Shown here piece after piece: positions 51,623 through 60,844 of a stretch of 64,000 nucleotides of DNA. Numbering within the stretch: the stretch's first letter is position 1; every line of letters begins with the position of its first letter. Under the pieces are notes generated by a model that worked only from the letters and a program-made list of their open reading frames with translations, was not told the DNA's origin and did not search any database. This stretch comes from Komagataeibacter xylinus (GTDB taxonomy: Bacteria > Pseudomonadota > Alphaproteobacteria > Acetobacterales > Acetobacteraceae). Where the stretch lies: positions 61,576 through 125,575 of the forward strand of contig NZ_QQBI01000008.1 of NCBI RefSeq assembly GCF_004302915.1. Direction: 5' to 3'. Made by a program: the position numbers and the translations under genes.

Positions 51623-53605
51623 ATGTCTGATGACTTCCTGTTCGGCCTAAAATTCAATTTTGATCCAACTGACTTCCTGCGTGGCTCTGCCGAGGCGCAG
51701 GACGAACTGGAGCGCATGGTGGCCGGCATGGCGCATGCGCGGCGCCGGTCGGAGGAAAATGTAGAAGGTCTAGCTCGGTCTCTTTCCCTGAGCACGACTG
51801 AGGTCCGGGCCGCCCTGAAGGAAATTGAGCACGCCGAGCGCGATCATGCCAGAGAGAGCGCGCGCATCAACCGGGACGCCGAACGCGACCGAGCGCAGCA
51901 GGAACAGATTGCAGCACGGCGGCGCGTTGAGCGCGAGCGGGCGGAAATGACCTCCATCCGCGAGCGAACGCAGGCCGTAGCGCAGCTGAGGGATACACTG
52001 CTTTCCGTGGCCGCCATCACCCTTGGCGAGAAAGGAGTGGCAGGTCTCAACAACCTGCTACAGGAGACTTCGGCACGAGGTGTTGATGAGCAGAACTTTG
52101 CGCAGCGCACCAACACAAGCATACGGGCCAATGTTGCGGAAGAAGAGGGTGCCTATCTCTCGGGGAGGTCAAGCCGCGAAGAGGCGCGGCAGAGCATTGG
52201 CGCATATTCAAACGCACAGGTGGAATATCGGCGCACCGGACAGTCTGAACTGACAAACGCCCTTCTGCGTTCTGGCGTTCAGCTTTCTCCGGAACAATTG
52301 CGCATGAACCATGCCGCCTTCGTCCAGTATGTGGTTGGGCAGTTACGCGGTCTTGGATATGACGATCAGGTTTCGGCCTCCATTCTCGACCAGTCAGGCC
52401 TGACTTCGGGCGGATATACGAACCTGGCCCTTCATCCCGACGAGATGCGCCGGTTTAACGCGGAAGGGGACCGCCGCGCCCAAAGCATCGCGGGAAACAC
52501 CGATCGGGACCTTGAGTTTCAAAGATCGTGGCGCAACCTCATGGAGGATGTTGGGACATTCCGGACAGATATCGCCCACGACCTGGAACCATGGGTAGAC
52601 CAACTAGACGGATGGGTAAAGAAATGGGATCAGTTCTGCAAAGATCATCCCGACAAAGTAAGTGAGATCACGACCGCCACAGCCGTTGCCGTTGCCCTTG
52701 GAGGCCTATTTTCCGCCATAGCACCTATAGTCGGCACGCTCATTGGCATGCGTGGCCTTCTCAAAGGAGCCGGATTACTGAAGGATGGCGCAACGCTGAT
52801 TGGCCGTGGAGGTGCAGCGACCGTACGGGGCGGGGCTGCCGTCATTGCTGATAACCCCATCGTGGCCGCGGCAACGGTTGCCGGCGCGGCAGGATACGCG
52901 GCCTACAAAGAAATCAGCTATGACCGATCCGATGCAGGGCGGATTGCCAATAACCTGAAGGCGATGCGCGATCCTCATTATGGGGCAAATCGTTATAGCG
53001 CCCTTGAGAAGAACCAGCGCGAATATGAGCTGACGCAGTATCTGATGAAATCGCGTGGCTACACCCCCGAGCAGGCAGCGGCTGTGGCCGCCATGGCGCG
53101 ATCGGAAGGTGGATTCAACACGGAAGCCATCGGCGATAGCGGGTACGCTGAGGGCATGTTCCAGTGGCATGCACCCCGGCGCAAGGCCATCGAGGCCCAT
53201 TTCGGGATGCGCCTGTCGCGCATGACTATGGAACAGCAAGCCGATGCCTTAGATTGGGAAATGCATAATGTTGATGGCGTAAAATCGGCAGGCAGGCGAC
53301 TGTTCGGGTCAGGCCATGATCTCCATGCTGCCGTTCGTGGCGCGCTTGATGCTGAATTGCCCAAGGAATACATAAAAAACGGCGTCAGGGGGCGAGAATA
53401 TGCCGATAGATTTGCCATGTCTGCCGCTGCCTTGCGCCGAATATCAACGCCAACACCTCAAGTTGCTTCGGGCAACACAACTCAGATCCACATGCAGAAC
53501 GTGACGGTGAAGGCCAATAATCCGCAGCAGCTTGTCGACCAGACGCGGAAAATGGCGCTCACGCCGCACGATTACGCATCCAGTGCAAACTCAGGACAGT
53601 TCTGA
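51623..53605 (+). CDS. Phage tail tape-measure-like protein with tail lysozyme domain
   Basis: 660 residues. The N-terminal third is coiled-coil rich (EEIEHAERDHARESARINRDAERDRAQQEQ type). A glycine-rich hydrophobic region follows (about 350-430). A phage tail lysozyme domain (about 470-590) then has SRGYTPEQAAAVAAMARSEGGFN, with the likely catalytic Glu, and GYAEGMFQWHAPRR. Tape measures set tail length and help DNA entry; the lysozyme domain would open peptidoglycan. No capsid, portal, tube or baseplate gene accompanies it. The terS gene follows after one base. Confidence 0.75.
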   Translation: MSDDFLFGLKFNFDPTDFLRGSAEAQDELERMVAGMAHARRRSEENVEGLARSLSLSTTEVRAALKEIEHAERDHARESARINRDAERDRAQQEQIAARRRVERERAEMTSIRERTQAVAQLRDTLLSVAAITLGEKGVAGLNNLLQETSARGVDEQNFAQRTNTSIRANVAEEEGAYLSGRSSREEARQSIGAYSNAQVEYRRTGQSELTNALLRSGVQLSPEQLRMNHAAFVQYVVGQLRGLGYDDQVSASILDQSGLTSGGYTNLALHPDEMRRFNAEGDRRAQSIAGNTDRDLEFQRSWRNLMEDVGTFRTDIAHDLEPWVDQLDGWVKKWDQFCKDHPDKVSEITTATAVAVALGGLFSAIAPIVGTLIGMRGLLKGAGLLKDGATLIGRGGAATVRGGAAVIADNPIVAAATVAGAAGYAAYKEISYDRSDAGRIANNLKAMRDPHYGANRYSALEKNQREYELTQYLMKSRGYTPEQAAAVAAMARSEGGFNTEAIGDSGYAEGMFQWHAPRRKAIEAHFGMRLSRMTMEQQADALDWEMHNVDGVKSAGRRLFGSGHDLHAAVRGALDAELPKEYIKNGVRGREYADRFAMSAAALRRISTPTPQVASGNTTQIHMQNVTVKANNPQQLVDQTRKMALTPHDYASSANSGQF

Positions 53606-53606
53606 G

Positions 53607-54107
53607 GTGCAAACCCTGACGCCCAAGCAGGCGCGTTTCGTTCAGGAATACCTCATAGACCTAAACGCAACGCAGGCGGCCATCCGGGCTGGATATAGCT
53701 CGAAAGCTGCCAACCGAGAAGGTGCGCGCCTGCTGGCAAATGTAGACATTGAAAGCGCTGTTCAGAACGCAATGGCCGCCCGAGCCACCCGCACATTGGT
53801 TTCGCAGGATCTCATCATCAGGGAACTTGCCCGGATAGCCTTTTCTGACATCCGGGGGCTGCTCGATGACGAGGGGAAGATGCTTCCCGTGAGCGAATGG
53901 CCTGCTGATTTAGCGGCCTGCGTCTCGTCTCTGAAAGACGGGGATGCCGGACGTGAGGTCAAAATGTGGGACAAGATGTCTGCACTCGAAAAGCTCATGA
54001 AGCACATGGGCATGTTTGAGACAGATAATACCCAGGCATCTGCTGCCCCGAGCAAGATCAACGTGACATTCGTAAATTCAGGAAGCCGGGCACGGCAAGG
54101 CGAATAA
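53607..54107 (+). CDS. terS: Terminase small subunit
   Basis: 166 residues from a GTG start just after the tape-measure stop. LTPKQARFVQEYLIDLNATQAAIRAGYSSKAANREGARLLANVDIESAVQNAM is the conserved DNA-binding segment of the Terminase_2 small-subunit family, followed by an oligomerisation region. TerS recognises the packaging site and directs the large terminase to it. No large subunit is encoded nearby. A longer ATG start at 53532 would overlap the upstream gene. Confidence 0.88.
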   Translation: MQTLTPKQARFVQEYLIDLNATQAAIRAGYSSKAANREGARLLANVDIESAVQNAMAARATRTLVSQDLIIRELARIAFSDIRGLLDDEGKMLPVSEWPADLAACVSSLKDGDAGREVKMWDKMSALEKLMKHMGMFETDNTQASAAPSKINVTFVNSGSRARQGE

Positions 54108-54118
54108 GTCGCTCCGGG

Positions 54119-54640
54119 TCAGGCATGTCCAACATTATGGCGGATGCTGATACCCAGCTTTTGCCAGCGCCGCGCAGCAGCCTGTGCAATGCGACTGGCA
54201 TAGCTTTTTGCAAAATCAGTGCAAATATCGTTCTCCGCGGCTTCGCATACCATCTGAACAGACATATCCATCAACAGGGCGGCGAAATCTTGACCCGTCT
54301 TGCCCGCCCCTAATGCCTGTTCTGCTATACGCTGCCCCATAAACTCCGCTGTCAGATTGGCAGGCGTGCAGACAGAACCAGCAGAATACAATTCGGTCAG
54401 CCGATCCGCTGCTCCCTGTCGAACTTTTGCCATGGCAGCCTCAATTTCTTCCACTGGGGCCGTCTGCTTCTTGGTCATGGTGTATCGGATATGTTCGCAC
54501 ATGTAGGCGATTTCCGCCTGAGCCTCGAGCATCCCGTTGGCATGCGCATGAGCACTGTTAGCGAAGACCGCGCCCAGGTCGTTTTCCAACTTATCGTCAT
54601 CCCCTGCCACTGCAGACGGAGTGTTCTGTTTCTGGCTCAC
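54119..54640 (-). CDS. Hypothetical protein (173 aa)
   Basis: A mostly helical soluble protein (EAQAEIAYMCEHIRYTMTKKQTAPVEEIEAAMAKVRQGAADRL, FAKSYASRIAQAAARRWQKLG). No family recognised. It is the last gene of the leftward operon and converges on terS with an 11-base gap. Confidence 0.55.
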   Translation of the reverse strand: MSQKQNTPSAVAGDDDKLENDLGAVFANSAHAHANGMLEAQAEIAYMCEHIRYTMTKKQTAPVEEIEAAMAKVRQGAADRLTELYSAGSVCTPANLTAEFMGQRIAEQALGAGKTGQDFAALLMDMSVQMVCEAAENDICTDFAKSYASRIAQAAARRWQKLGISIRHNVGHA

Positions 54641-54712
54641 CGGGCCATCCTTTCCTATGAATTGTGATGGTGCATAAACGACGCGGACATCATCCTCCCG
54701 TCGGGTGCATGG

Positions 54713-55324
54713 TCAGACCTGTTCCCTGTCATCAATGCTATCGGCACCAGGGTCGTCGCCATTGTCTTCATCATCTGGCGTGAAGAACTTCTGCAGGTAG
54801 TCCATAGCGGCCCAGAAACTCTGGTGCCGGATCTCGTTCCTCAGCCGGGCGTCCGTGATGCCCTCCGCCCATCGGGAGAGGTATCGGAACGTGTTTTCTA
54901 TCGCCTGGGTGTTATCGAGGTTGTGGGTGTAGGCCATATGGGCGGCGACCCTCTCGCCCATAACCTCCCCACCATAAACACCGGGCATGCGCTTCCAGAG
55001 CCGGTCCTCATTGGTGACAGAGGGCCCTGCCGGATAAGGTCGGGACGTATCCATCACCGTCACGTCATGGATGGCGGCCATGCGCAGGGCAAACCGGCGC
55101 TGGTCGGACAATGGCCCTGCGCTGGCGATCTGTCCCACGCTCATATCCTGAAACCAGCAATACAGGTGCCAGCGATCGGGTACCGGCTTTTCATCCGTTC
55201 CCATGACCGGCTCGATCGTCAGATAGCGCACGGAAGGCCAGTGGATCATATCGGGCAACACGATCGCCCTTGTGGTGCGCCCCTTCACGCTGCGAATCAG
55301 GCGCGTTTCATTCTTGTTGCTCAT
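54713..55324 (-). CDS. Hypothetical protein (203 aa)
   Basis: A soluble protein with a Trp-rich middle and a very acidic C-terminus (DDEDNGDDPGADSIDDRE). Its ATG overlaps the stop of the zinc-ribbon gene (ATGA), so it belongs to the primase operon. No domain recognised. Confidence 0.55.
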   Translation of the reverse strand: MSNKNETRLIRSVKGRTTRAIVLPDMIHWPSVRYLTIEPVMGTDEKPVPDRWHLYCWFQDMSVGQIASAGPLSDQRRFALRMAAIHDVTVMDTSRPYPAGPSVTNEDRLWKRMPGVYGGEVMGERVAAHMAYTHNLDNTQAIENTFRYLSRWAEGITDARLRNEIRHQSFWAAMDYLQKFFTPDDEDNGDDPGADSIDDREQV

Positions 55325-56013
55325 GATGCAATCCTTGCCGGTGCGCCGTCCGCCCCTTCACGGGTATCCTGTTCGGTGACCGGCACAGACCCGATCGGTG
55401 GGTGGCAGGTCCGGCAGCGCCATCCTTGCGGACGCATCATCTCGCGCCACCACAGCGTGCCGCGACAGCACTGGCAGACCGATCCCTCCGGCACCGGCTT
55501 ACCCTCCGTATCGACCCATGACGCGGGCCTACGATTGGCTGGGGCATCCACGACGTAGGGTTCAACATCAGCCGTCACTGCCCGTCGTGGCGGGGTAATG
55601 CGATATTCGGTGTATTCTTCATCCCATTCCACGGACCATCCACGTGCCAGGCTATCAGCGGCAATCACCACCGCCCGGCGGCTTTCACCCAGGCGATGCA
55701 GGAAACGGGTTTCAGTGGCTTCGGGTGGCAGCTTGCCGGACAGGCGGGGATGACCGCACCGCACGACGACCGACACGCCGTAATGCCGGGCCTCCCCCAG
55801 CAGCGCCATGGCGGAACCGGTCAGCGCCGCCCTGCGCTCGGCATGGGTGACACTGGACAGGTCGATCCCCTCCGCCGGAGGTGACGGCATGACGGGAACC
55901 ACCTCGACCGGCTGGGGATCATTGGCAGGCGGCATTGCCATTTCTGGCACCTGCTCCGGTGCCAGTTGGGGCAGCAGATCGGACACCCAGTCCGACAGGT
56001 TACGGCTCACCAT
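55321..56013 (-). CDS. Zinc-ribbon protein next to the iteron array (230 aa)
   Basis: The C-terminal part has CQCCRGTLWWREMMRPQGWRCRTCHPP, a Cys4 zinc-ribbon-like module. The middle has a TerL/GTPase-unlike alpha/beta region of no known family. I start it at MVSRNLS because the open frame upstream runs only through the iterons and encodes repeats (WNT/FHV type) that are not protein-like. It lies immediately beyond the origin candidate and could act in replication. Confidence 0.55.
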   Translation of the reverse strand: MVSRNLSDWVSDLLPQLAPEQVPEMAMPPANDPQPVEVVPVMPSPPAEGIDLSSVTHAERRAALTGSAMALLGEARHYGVSVVVRCGHPRLSGKLPPEATETRFLHRLGESRRAVVIAADSLARGWSVEWDEEYTEYRITPPRRAVTADVEPYVVDAPANRRPASWVDTEGKPVPEGSVCQCCRGTLWWREMMRPQGWRCRTCHPPIGSVPVTEQDTREGADGAPARIAS

Positions 56014-56047
56014 ATGTCGTGTTCCGGCCCGACACATGAAAAATGCG

Positions 56048-56292
56048 GTGTTCCACGTGTTCCCGGTGTTCCATGCCGATTTAATGGCGGTAAACAGCCA
56101 TATTTTCCGCTTCGCGCTGGAACACGTAAGCAGATGCCAACGTGTTCCATGTGTTCCACCACCCCGGTTTTTGCCGCATCTGGAACACGTGGAACACCGG
56201 CGAAATTGCGCGGTGTTCCACCCTGAACATGTGATAAATGGCAGTTTTGTGCGGGTTCCAGAGAGATGGAACACGTGGAACACATGGAACAC
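56048..56292. repeat. Iteron array, candidate replication origin
   Basis: Twelve copies of GTGTTCC(A/C) or its complement occur in 245 bases. Three forward copies lie at 9-base spacing (56048, 56057, 56066), one reverse at 56118, two forward (56142, 56151), two reverse (56181, 56190), one forward (56213) and three reverse at 9-base spacing (56267, 56276, 56285). Two AT-rich spacers lie inside. It starts 36 bases from the stop of the primase-helicase. Confidence 0.85.
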
Positions 56293-56328
56293 CGCAAAAA
56301 CACTGACCCGGAGCCGGACGGGGGAATG

Positions 56329-58923
56329 TCACGCATCGTCATCCCCCATGATCGCGCTGCTGACGACATAGACGCGCGACCGGCCCACGTCAGGGATGCG
56401 CACGGACTGCGACATGCGCCCCGATGGATCTGGCAGCAGGTAGCCCGCATCACACAGCGCACGGGCCGCCCGCTTGGCGTCCAGCCCCTTGCACACCTCC
56501 TTGCGGAACATCTCGGGCAGCAGCAGGTATTGCCACTGGTCGCCCTCCGGCGTGCCAACACGCCGTTTGAACCCGGCACGGTAATTGGTGCGGATGTTCT
56601 CGTTGGCGACCACCTCGCCATCGGTGTCACGGCTGAGGTTGGTGAAGCGGCTTTCCCCATGCTCCTCGATAAAGGCCCGCACCTGTTCGATGGCCTGCTG
56701 GTCCTCGCTGGCCCCTGCCCCGCCACGTTCGGCCAGCCATGACTGGAAGCACGCACCCGCCGCGCGGAAGGCCTCACCACCCTGCCAGGGCAGCACGCCA
56801 TATCCGGCCGCCAGTTCACCGCCTGCCGCGATCAGGGAAAAGCGGGCCGACACGCTGCGCACCTGACCATCAGCCCCTTCGGGCAGGAAGGCATCGTCAA
56901 AGCGGGCACGGATGGCCTTGATGGCCTCAAGCAGCCCATCCGCATCATTGCCGCGGTCCTGAGCCAGACGCGACAGGAAGGCCCGCGACGCCGTGCCATA
57001 CCAGGTGCGCGAAGCCACACGCAGGTGGTCGGACAGCGCACCGCCGGATTCCATATCGTGCAGGTTCTCGAATGCGCCCATCCCGGCCCCGGCATCGGCG
57101 GAGATGTTCACGAGGCGCACCTCCTGCCCGGCCATCGTGCGCTTGCCTGCCTCGCCCATCTTGGCGGCCAGGGTGACCTCGCCGGTCGAGAGGAAGAACA
57201 CCCGCCATGTCTTGCGGGTGCGGGCATTGCCGCTGCGCCCGGCGCGCATCTTCCCGGTGTTGTTGGCCAGCATGTAGATGATGTCCCCGACCTCGCGGCT
57301 GTCGGCCTGCCCCATCTCATCAAGGATCAGGACGGTATCGGAGGTTTCGGACGCCACGCCTTCCAGCCCGTTGGCCGTGCCGCGCCATGCACGAATCTGG
57401 CCATCACGATCGCCACGCCCCCACACGCTGCCTGCAATATAGGCGGAGGTGGACTTACCGGACTGGGACTTGCCGACCAGATGGATGCCGCCGGACTGCT
57501 CACCGGCAATGTCCAGCAGCGGTCCGGCAAAGGCTGCGGACAGGAACAGGGCAAGACGGCTGTTACCCACGGCATAGGCCGCTACTTCGCGCTGCCATTC
57601 GGCCAGGGTGCCAGCCGTGGCGAACTCCTGCCCGATGGCGGCACGGGTGGACTGGAACACCACGGCGCGCGCACCGCTGCCCATCGTAACCCCGCCGGGC
57701 AAGATAAAGGCTGGCCCGCTGCTGGTGGCATGCCATCCGGCCCGGTCCACGCAGCGCAGGCGGGTGCGGGTCTTCACGCTGGCGATGAACTGGCGGAGGT
57801 GGCGCGTGGCGGAAATGGAGCAGTTCAGCCCGGCATCTTCCAACTCACCCGCGATCTCCTTGCCTTCGCCATGCACCAGCTTCTTGGGGATGGCCCACTG
57901 GTGTGGGCGGTGGTCGCGGTCTGCCCAGCGGATCAGAAGGCCCCATGCCTGCCCGGTGCCGTCGTTGGTTTCAGCCACCACATCGAAGGGCGCTGCAATC
58001 CAGACAGGGGATGGTGGCAGGTCGCCTGTGGCCTCGGGCATGAAGTTCAGGCCGAAGCGGTTCATGTAATAGCCGTGGGGCATTTCCACGTTGGGCGCGG
58101 CCAGCGGGGCCTTGTCCAGCAGCGGGCGCAGGATCTCCATATCCGGCACGTCGCCGCCCTGTGTCATGTCGAACGGCAGGTCGTCTGCCAGATCCCACCC
58201 CGGCGGCAGGCCGGTCGGCAGTTCGACCTTGCGCGTGATCCCTCCCCCTACTTCGCGCAGCAAACGGATCACATCATCTGCCCAGGACTGACCCGCATCG
58301 TCATTGTCCGGCCAGATGGTGACGCTCCGCCCGGCCAGGGGCGACCAGTCATTGTTGGCCGCCGCCTTACTGCCACCCTGCGAGGTCATGACCACGAAAT
58401 CGGGAAACAGGCGGCCGGCCGCCTCCGCTGTCTTTTCACCTTCCACCAGCAGCACGGGCGCATCCCCAAAGGCGGCAAGCTGGTCCAGCCCATAGAGCGG
58501 TAGCGGCTTTGCGCCCTGCTTCCAGTGCCAGCCCGTCGCATCGTGGCGGTTGCCGCGGCTATCGGTCCAGACCCGGTGGCCATAAGACAGTGGCAACACC
58601 ACCTTGCCACCAGCACCGTCATCCTTGCGGAAACGGGCACAGAGCGGCTGGCCGTCCGCATCGCGGTAGACCCACATGGCGGAGGCGCCACGCGGCATGT
58701 CTGGCGCGCACGGAGCGGGGCTGACAGGTTCCCATATCTCGCGCCCATCATCTGCGGGGGCTGTTCCCTGCCGTTCGACCTCCGACAGCGGGGCAAAGGC
58801 GGTTTCGATGCCGGGTGTAAGGTCCATGACATTGCCGAAATTATCGACGGAGGTGGCAGGCACGGCGATATGCGGATCAGGTGCAGGATCGGTGTAGTCG
58901 ATGGGCATGTCGGTTTCGTTCAT
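56329..58923 (-). CDS. TOPRIM-DUF927 primase-helicase (pri-rep type)
   Basis: 864 residues. A TOPRIM-like primase region has LLVEGEKTAEAA (about 157) and SVTIWPDNDDAGQSWADDV (about 205). The DUF927 helicase-like part has Walker A GKSQSGKS (about 484) and Walker B VLILDEMGQ. A winged-helix-like C-terminus follows. Proteins of this layout initiate and unwind replication of phage satellites and some plasmids. It is fed by the zinc-domain gene upstream (ATGA overlap), and an iteron array lies just beyond its 3' end. Confidence 0.85.
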   Translation of the reverse strand: MNETDMPIDYTDPAPDPHIAVPATSVDNFGNVMDLTPGIETAFAPLSEVERQGTAPADDGREIWEPVSPAPCAPDMPRGASAMWVYRDADGQPLCARFRKDDGAGGKVVLPLSYGHRVWTDSRGNRHDATGWHWKQGAKPLPLYGLDQLAAFGDAPVLLVEGEKTAEAAGRLFPDFVVMTSQGGSKAAANNDWSPLAGRSVTIWPDNDDAGQSWADDVIRLLREVGGGITRKVELPTGLPPGWDLADDLPFDMTQGGDVPDMEILRPLLDKAPLAAPNVEMPHGYYMNRFGLNFMPEATGDLPPSPVWIAAPFDVVAETNDGTGQAWGLLIRWADRDHRPHQWAIPKKLVHGEGKEIAGELEDAGLNCSISATRHLRQFIASVKTRTRLRCVDRAGWHATSSGPAFILPGGVTMGSGARAVVFQSTRAAIGQEFATAGTLAEWQREVAAYAVGNSRLALFLSAAFAGPLLDIAGEQSGGIHLVGKSQSGKSTSAYIAGSVWGRGDRDGQIRAWRGTANGLEGVASETSDTVLILDEMGQADSREVGDIIYMLANNTGKMRAGRSGNARTRKTWRVFFLSTGEVTLAAKMGEAGKRTMAGQEVRLVNISADAGAGMGAFENLHDMESGGALSDHLRVASRTWYGTASRAFLSRLAQDRGNDADGLLEAIKAIRARFDDAFLPEGADGQVRSVSARFSLIAAGGELAAGYGVLPWQGGEAFRAAGACFQSWLAERGGAGASEDQQAIEQVRAFIEEHGESRFTNLSRDTDGEVVANENIRTNYRAGFKRRVGTPEGDQWQYLLLPEMFRKEVCKGLDAKRAARALCDAGYLLPDPSGRMSQSVRIPDVGRSRVYVVSSAIMGDDDA

Positions 58924-59228
58924 GCGTCACCTCCCAGCCCCAGCATGGTCGCCAGACGGGCTGCGGCCTCGCCCTGGCGGATATTGAACAGGTAGGCGGC
59001 CAGCGATACGGGATCACCGCCCCGGTCGCCCGTGGCAAAGTCAGACCAGCGGCAGGTATTCATGTTCACCTTGAAAGAGCCCGGTTCGCGGTCGCCGCGC
59101 CGGGGATTGCGAGCCACCCATTCGTGGCCTTCACGCTTGCCGTCCGGCAGCCAGCGCCCCAGCAGGGCAGGCAATGCGACCAGGGCGGCACGATTGATAC
59201 GCTCGAAGTCGATACGGTGCTGGGTCAT
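58920..59228 (-). CDS. Primase zinc-domain-like small protein (102 aa)
   Basis: EWVARNPRRGDREPGSFKVNMNTCRWSDFATGDRGGDPVSLAAYL is the pattern found in N-terminal zinc/DNA-binding domains of DnaG-like and satellite primases, here as a separate protein. It probably helps template recognition by the primase-helicase. Its stop overlaps the primase-helicase start, and its start overlaps the upstream gene, both as ATGA. Confidence 0.7.
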   Translation of the reverse strand: MTQHRIDFERINRAALVALPALLGRWLPDGKREGHEWVARNPRRGDREPGSFKVNMNTCRWSDFATGDRGGDPVSLAAYLFNIRQGEAAARLATMLGLGGDA

Positions 59229-59497
59229 GGCTGCAGCTCCCGCCCCAGCGCCACATCGCGCATGATGGTCGCCGCGCCGACCAGCACCTCAAGGGCCTGT
59301 GGTCCGGCACGCTCCAGTTCCAGCCCCAGAAGGTGGCTCATGGCGGAGAACGCCGCGCACTGGGCAATGCTGCGCCCCTCACCCAAGGGGGGCGGGTCCT
59401 GTGCGATGCAGCGTTCCAGCTGATCGAGGTAGTCGCGCGTCATGGCCCGCACCATCTGCTGGCGCGTGGCGGCGTCAAAAGCAGTGGTTTGGCTCAT
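59225..59497 (-). CDS. Hypothetical protein (90 aa)
   Basis: A helical soluble protein (RQQMVRAMTRDYLDQLERCIAQD, AQCAAFSAMSHLLGLELERAGPQALEVL). No domain recognised. It is coupled by ATGA overlap to the primase zinc-domain gene. Confidence 0.6.
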   Translation of the reverse strand: MSQTTAFDAATRQQMVRAMTRDYLDQLERCIAQDPPPLGEGRSIAQCAAFSAMSHLLGLELERAGPQALEVLVGAATIMRDVALGRELQP

Positions 59498-59722
59498 GCG
59501 CGCACCTCCGGCCAGACGGCCAGAAGGAGGGAATTTCCCGGATTCTGTACGGACTCCGGGTGTCCGCGCTTTTCAAGGCTCGGCATCGGCACTTTCCTAT
59601 GTGCCAGCCACGAATTTAGGTGGACGAATCGACCCGGCAGTCCCTACAAACGCTGTGCAATCATTGTTTGTGTGGTGTTTCCGGGTCGCCGGTCCGCTTA
59701 TCGTGGGCTGGCGATTTCCATT

Positions 59723-59920
59723 TCAGGCATTGTCGGGCTGCGTCAGCGAGGCGATCCATGCGGCGTAGCTGTCTGCCGTAATCCGCGTGGCCCGCCCGAT
59801 CTTCACCCGGACCAGTGTCCCTGCAGCCATCAGGCGATGGACGGTGGAGCGACTGGCTCCTGTCTCTCGCATGACATCATCGATCCGCAAGAGGACACGG
59901 TCGGTCAAGGCAATCGGCAT
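59723..59920 (-). CDS. alpA: AlpA-family transcriptional regulator/excisionase
   Basis: 65 residues. LLRIDDVMRETGASRSTVHRLMAAGTLVRVKIGRATRITADSYAAWI is the classic AlpA/phage-regulatory helix-turn-helix. In phage satellites AlpA turns on the replication/packaging operon or excision. GGAG precedes this ATG; the upstream in-frame start is less likely. It lies upstream of the pri-rep genes on the same strand. Confidence 0.85.
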   Translation of the reverse strand: MPIALTDRVLLRIDDVMRETGASRSTVHRLMAAGTLVRVKIGRATRITADSYAAWIASLTQPDNA

Positions 59921-60031
59921 GTGTGGGAATCTCCATATCCATTGCGACACGTCCTGACGTGTCATGGATTCTGAAATATTCCCATTATCATGCAGGTTTC
60001 CAGACAGAAGGACGGCCCGACGTTTCGTCCC

Positions 60032-60712
60032 TTAGAGATTTTTGTAGGGATCTATTTTCATACGCCGACATAGATAAAGAAACCTGCCCTGGTCGTAATC
60101 CTCCCAGAACAGACCACGATTTCTGAAACGCCGCCCTTCCCTGATACGCCTGCGACGCCTGGAATGATCCATTTCCCCCAATTCACGAGACAAGGCGTCC
60201 AAAGCCTCCCGTGAACTCAATCCATTTGTGAGCAGGCAATCATATAATGCGGCCTCATAGGCCTTCTGACGCATTGAGGCCAGCTGAGCGAAAGCATTGT
60301 AGCCTCGACGCGTAAAATTTAAGGCCTGTGGCAATAACGCGATGGCTTCTTTTGGCAAAACTGGGCCCGGATTTCGATCCAAGTCCGTCTCATATTTCTC
60401 CATGACCTCGCCCGTAACGCGCGCGCCGCGTGCAAGATAAGCAATCGCGTCCGCTGTTTCCAAGAAGAAGTCCGCCATTTCTGGCATAATGAATATATCT
60501 GAGACTGAAGTTCCCTCCCGCTCAGGATCTTCGTCAAAAATACAACTTCTTTTCAGATACTCTTGTATTTTCGTCCACATCAAAACTGGATTATCCAATT
60601 CATAGGCCAGTCTCATGGTGTCTCTGAGCTTCTGTCGATATTCCTCATTAGGGGTAAGACCATAGCCATAACCGGAACCAATCACCCCCAGTTCTTCATC
60701 ATCGTCAGCCAT
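60032..60712 (-). CDS. Hypothetical protein (226 aa)
   Basis: Lower GC than its neighbours and charged/helical. The acidic N-terminus (DDDEELGVIG) contrasts with a basic C-terminal part (SRRRRRIREGRRFRNRG). No domain recognised. It is separated from the genes on either side by over 100 bases, so it is probably transcribed from its own promoter. Confidence 0.6.
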   Translation of the reverse strand: MADDDEELGVIGSGYGYGLTPNEEYRQKLRDTMRLAYELDNPVLMWTKIQEYLKRSCIFDEDPEREGTSVSDIFIMPEMADFFLETADAIAYLARGARVTGEVMEKYETDLDRNPGPVLPKEAIALLPQALNFTRRGYNAFAQLASMRQKAYEAALYDCLLTNGLSSREALDALSRELGEMDHSRRRRRIREGRRFRNRGLFWEDYDQGRFLYLCRRMKIDPYKNL

Positions 60713-60844
60713 GAATAAGCCTCCTGTTCCAAACAGCCGTTACCCAAAGTTCATGTTTGTGAGTATTGCATGACATTCCCAGACACGCCGGGACACAATC
60801 TGGTTTATGGACCGCCCGCATAAGCAATCGGTGAATGGCTGTTT

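Noticed and set aside
56014..56292. N-terminal extension of the zinc-ribbon gene and opposite-strand frame through the iterons
   Set aside because: The residues are repeats dictated by 9-base iterons (WNT, FHV) on both strands. No ribosome site was found and they are not protein-like.
57025..58503. Long plus-strand frame opposite the primase-helicase
   Set aside because: An antisense shadow of a strongly conserved gene with no domain pattern of its own.
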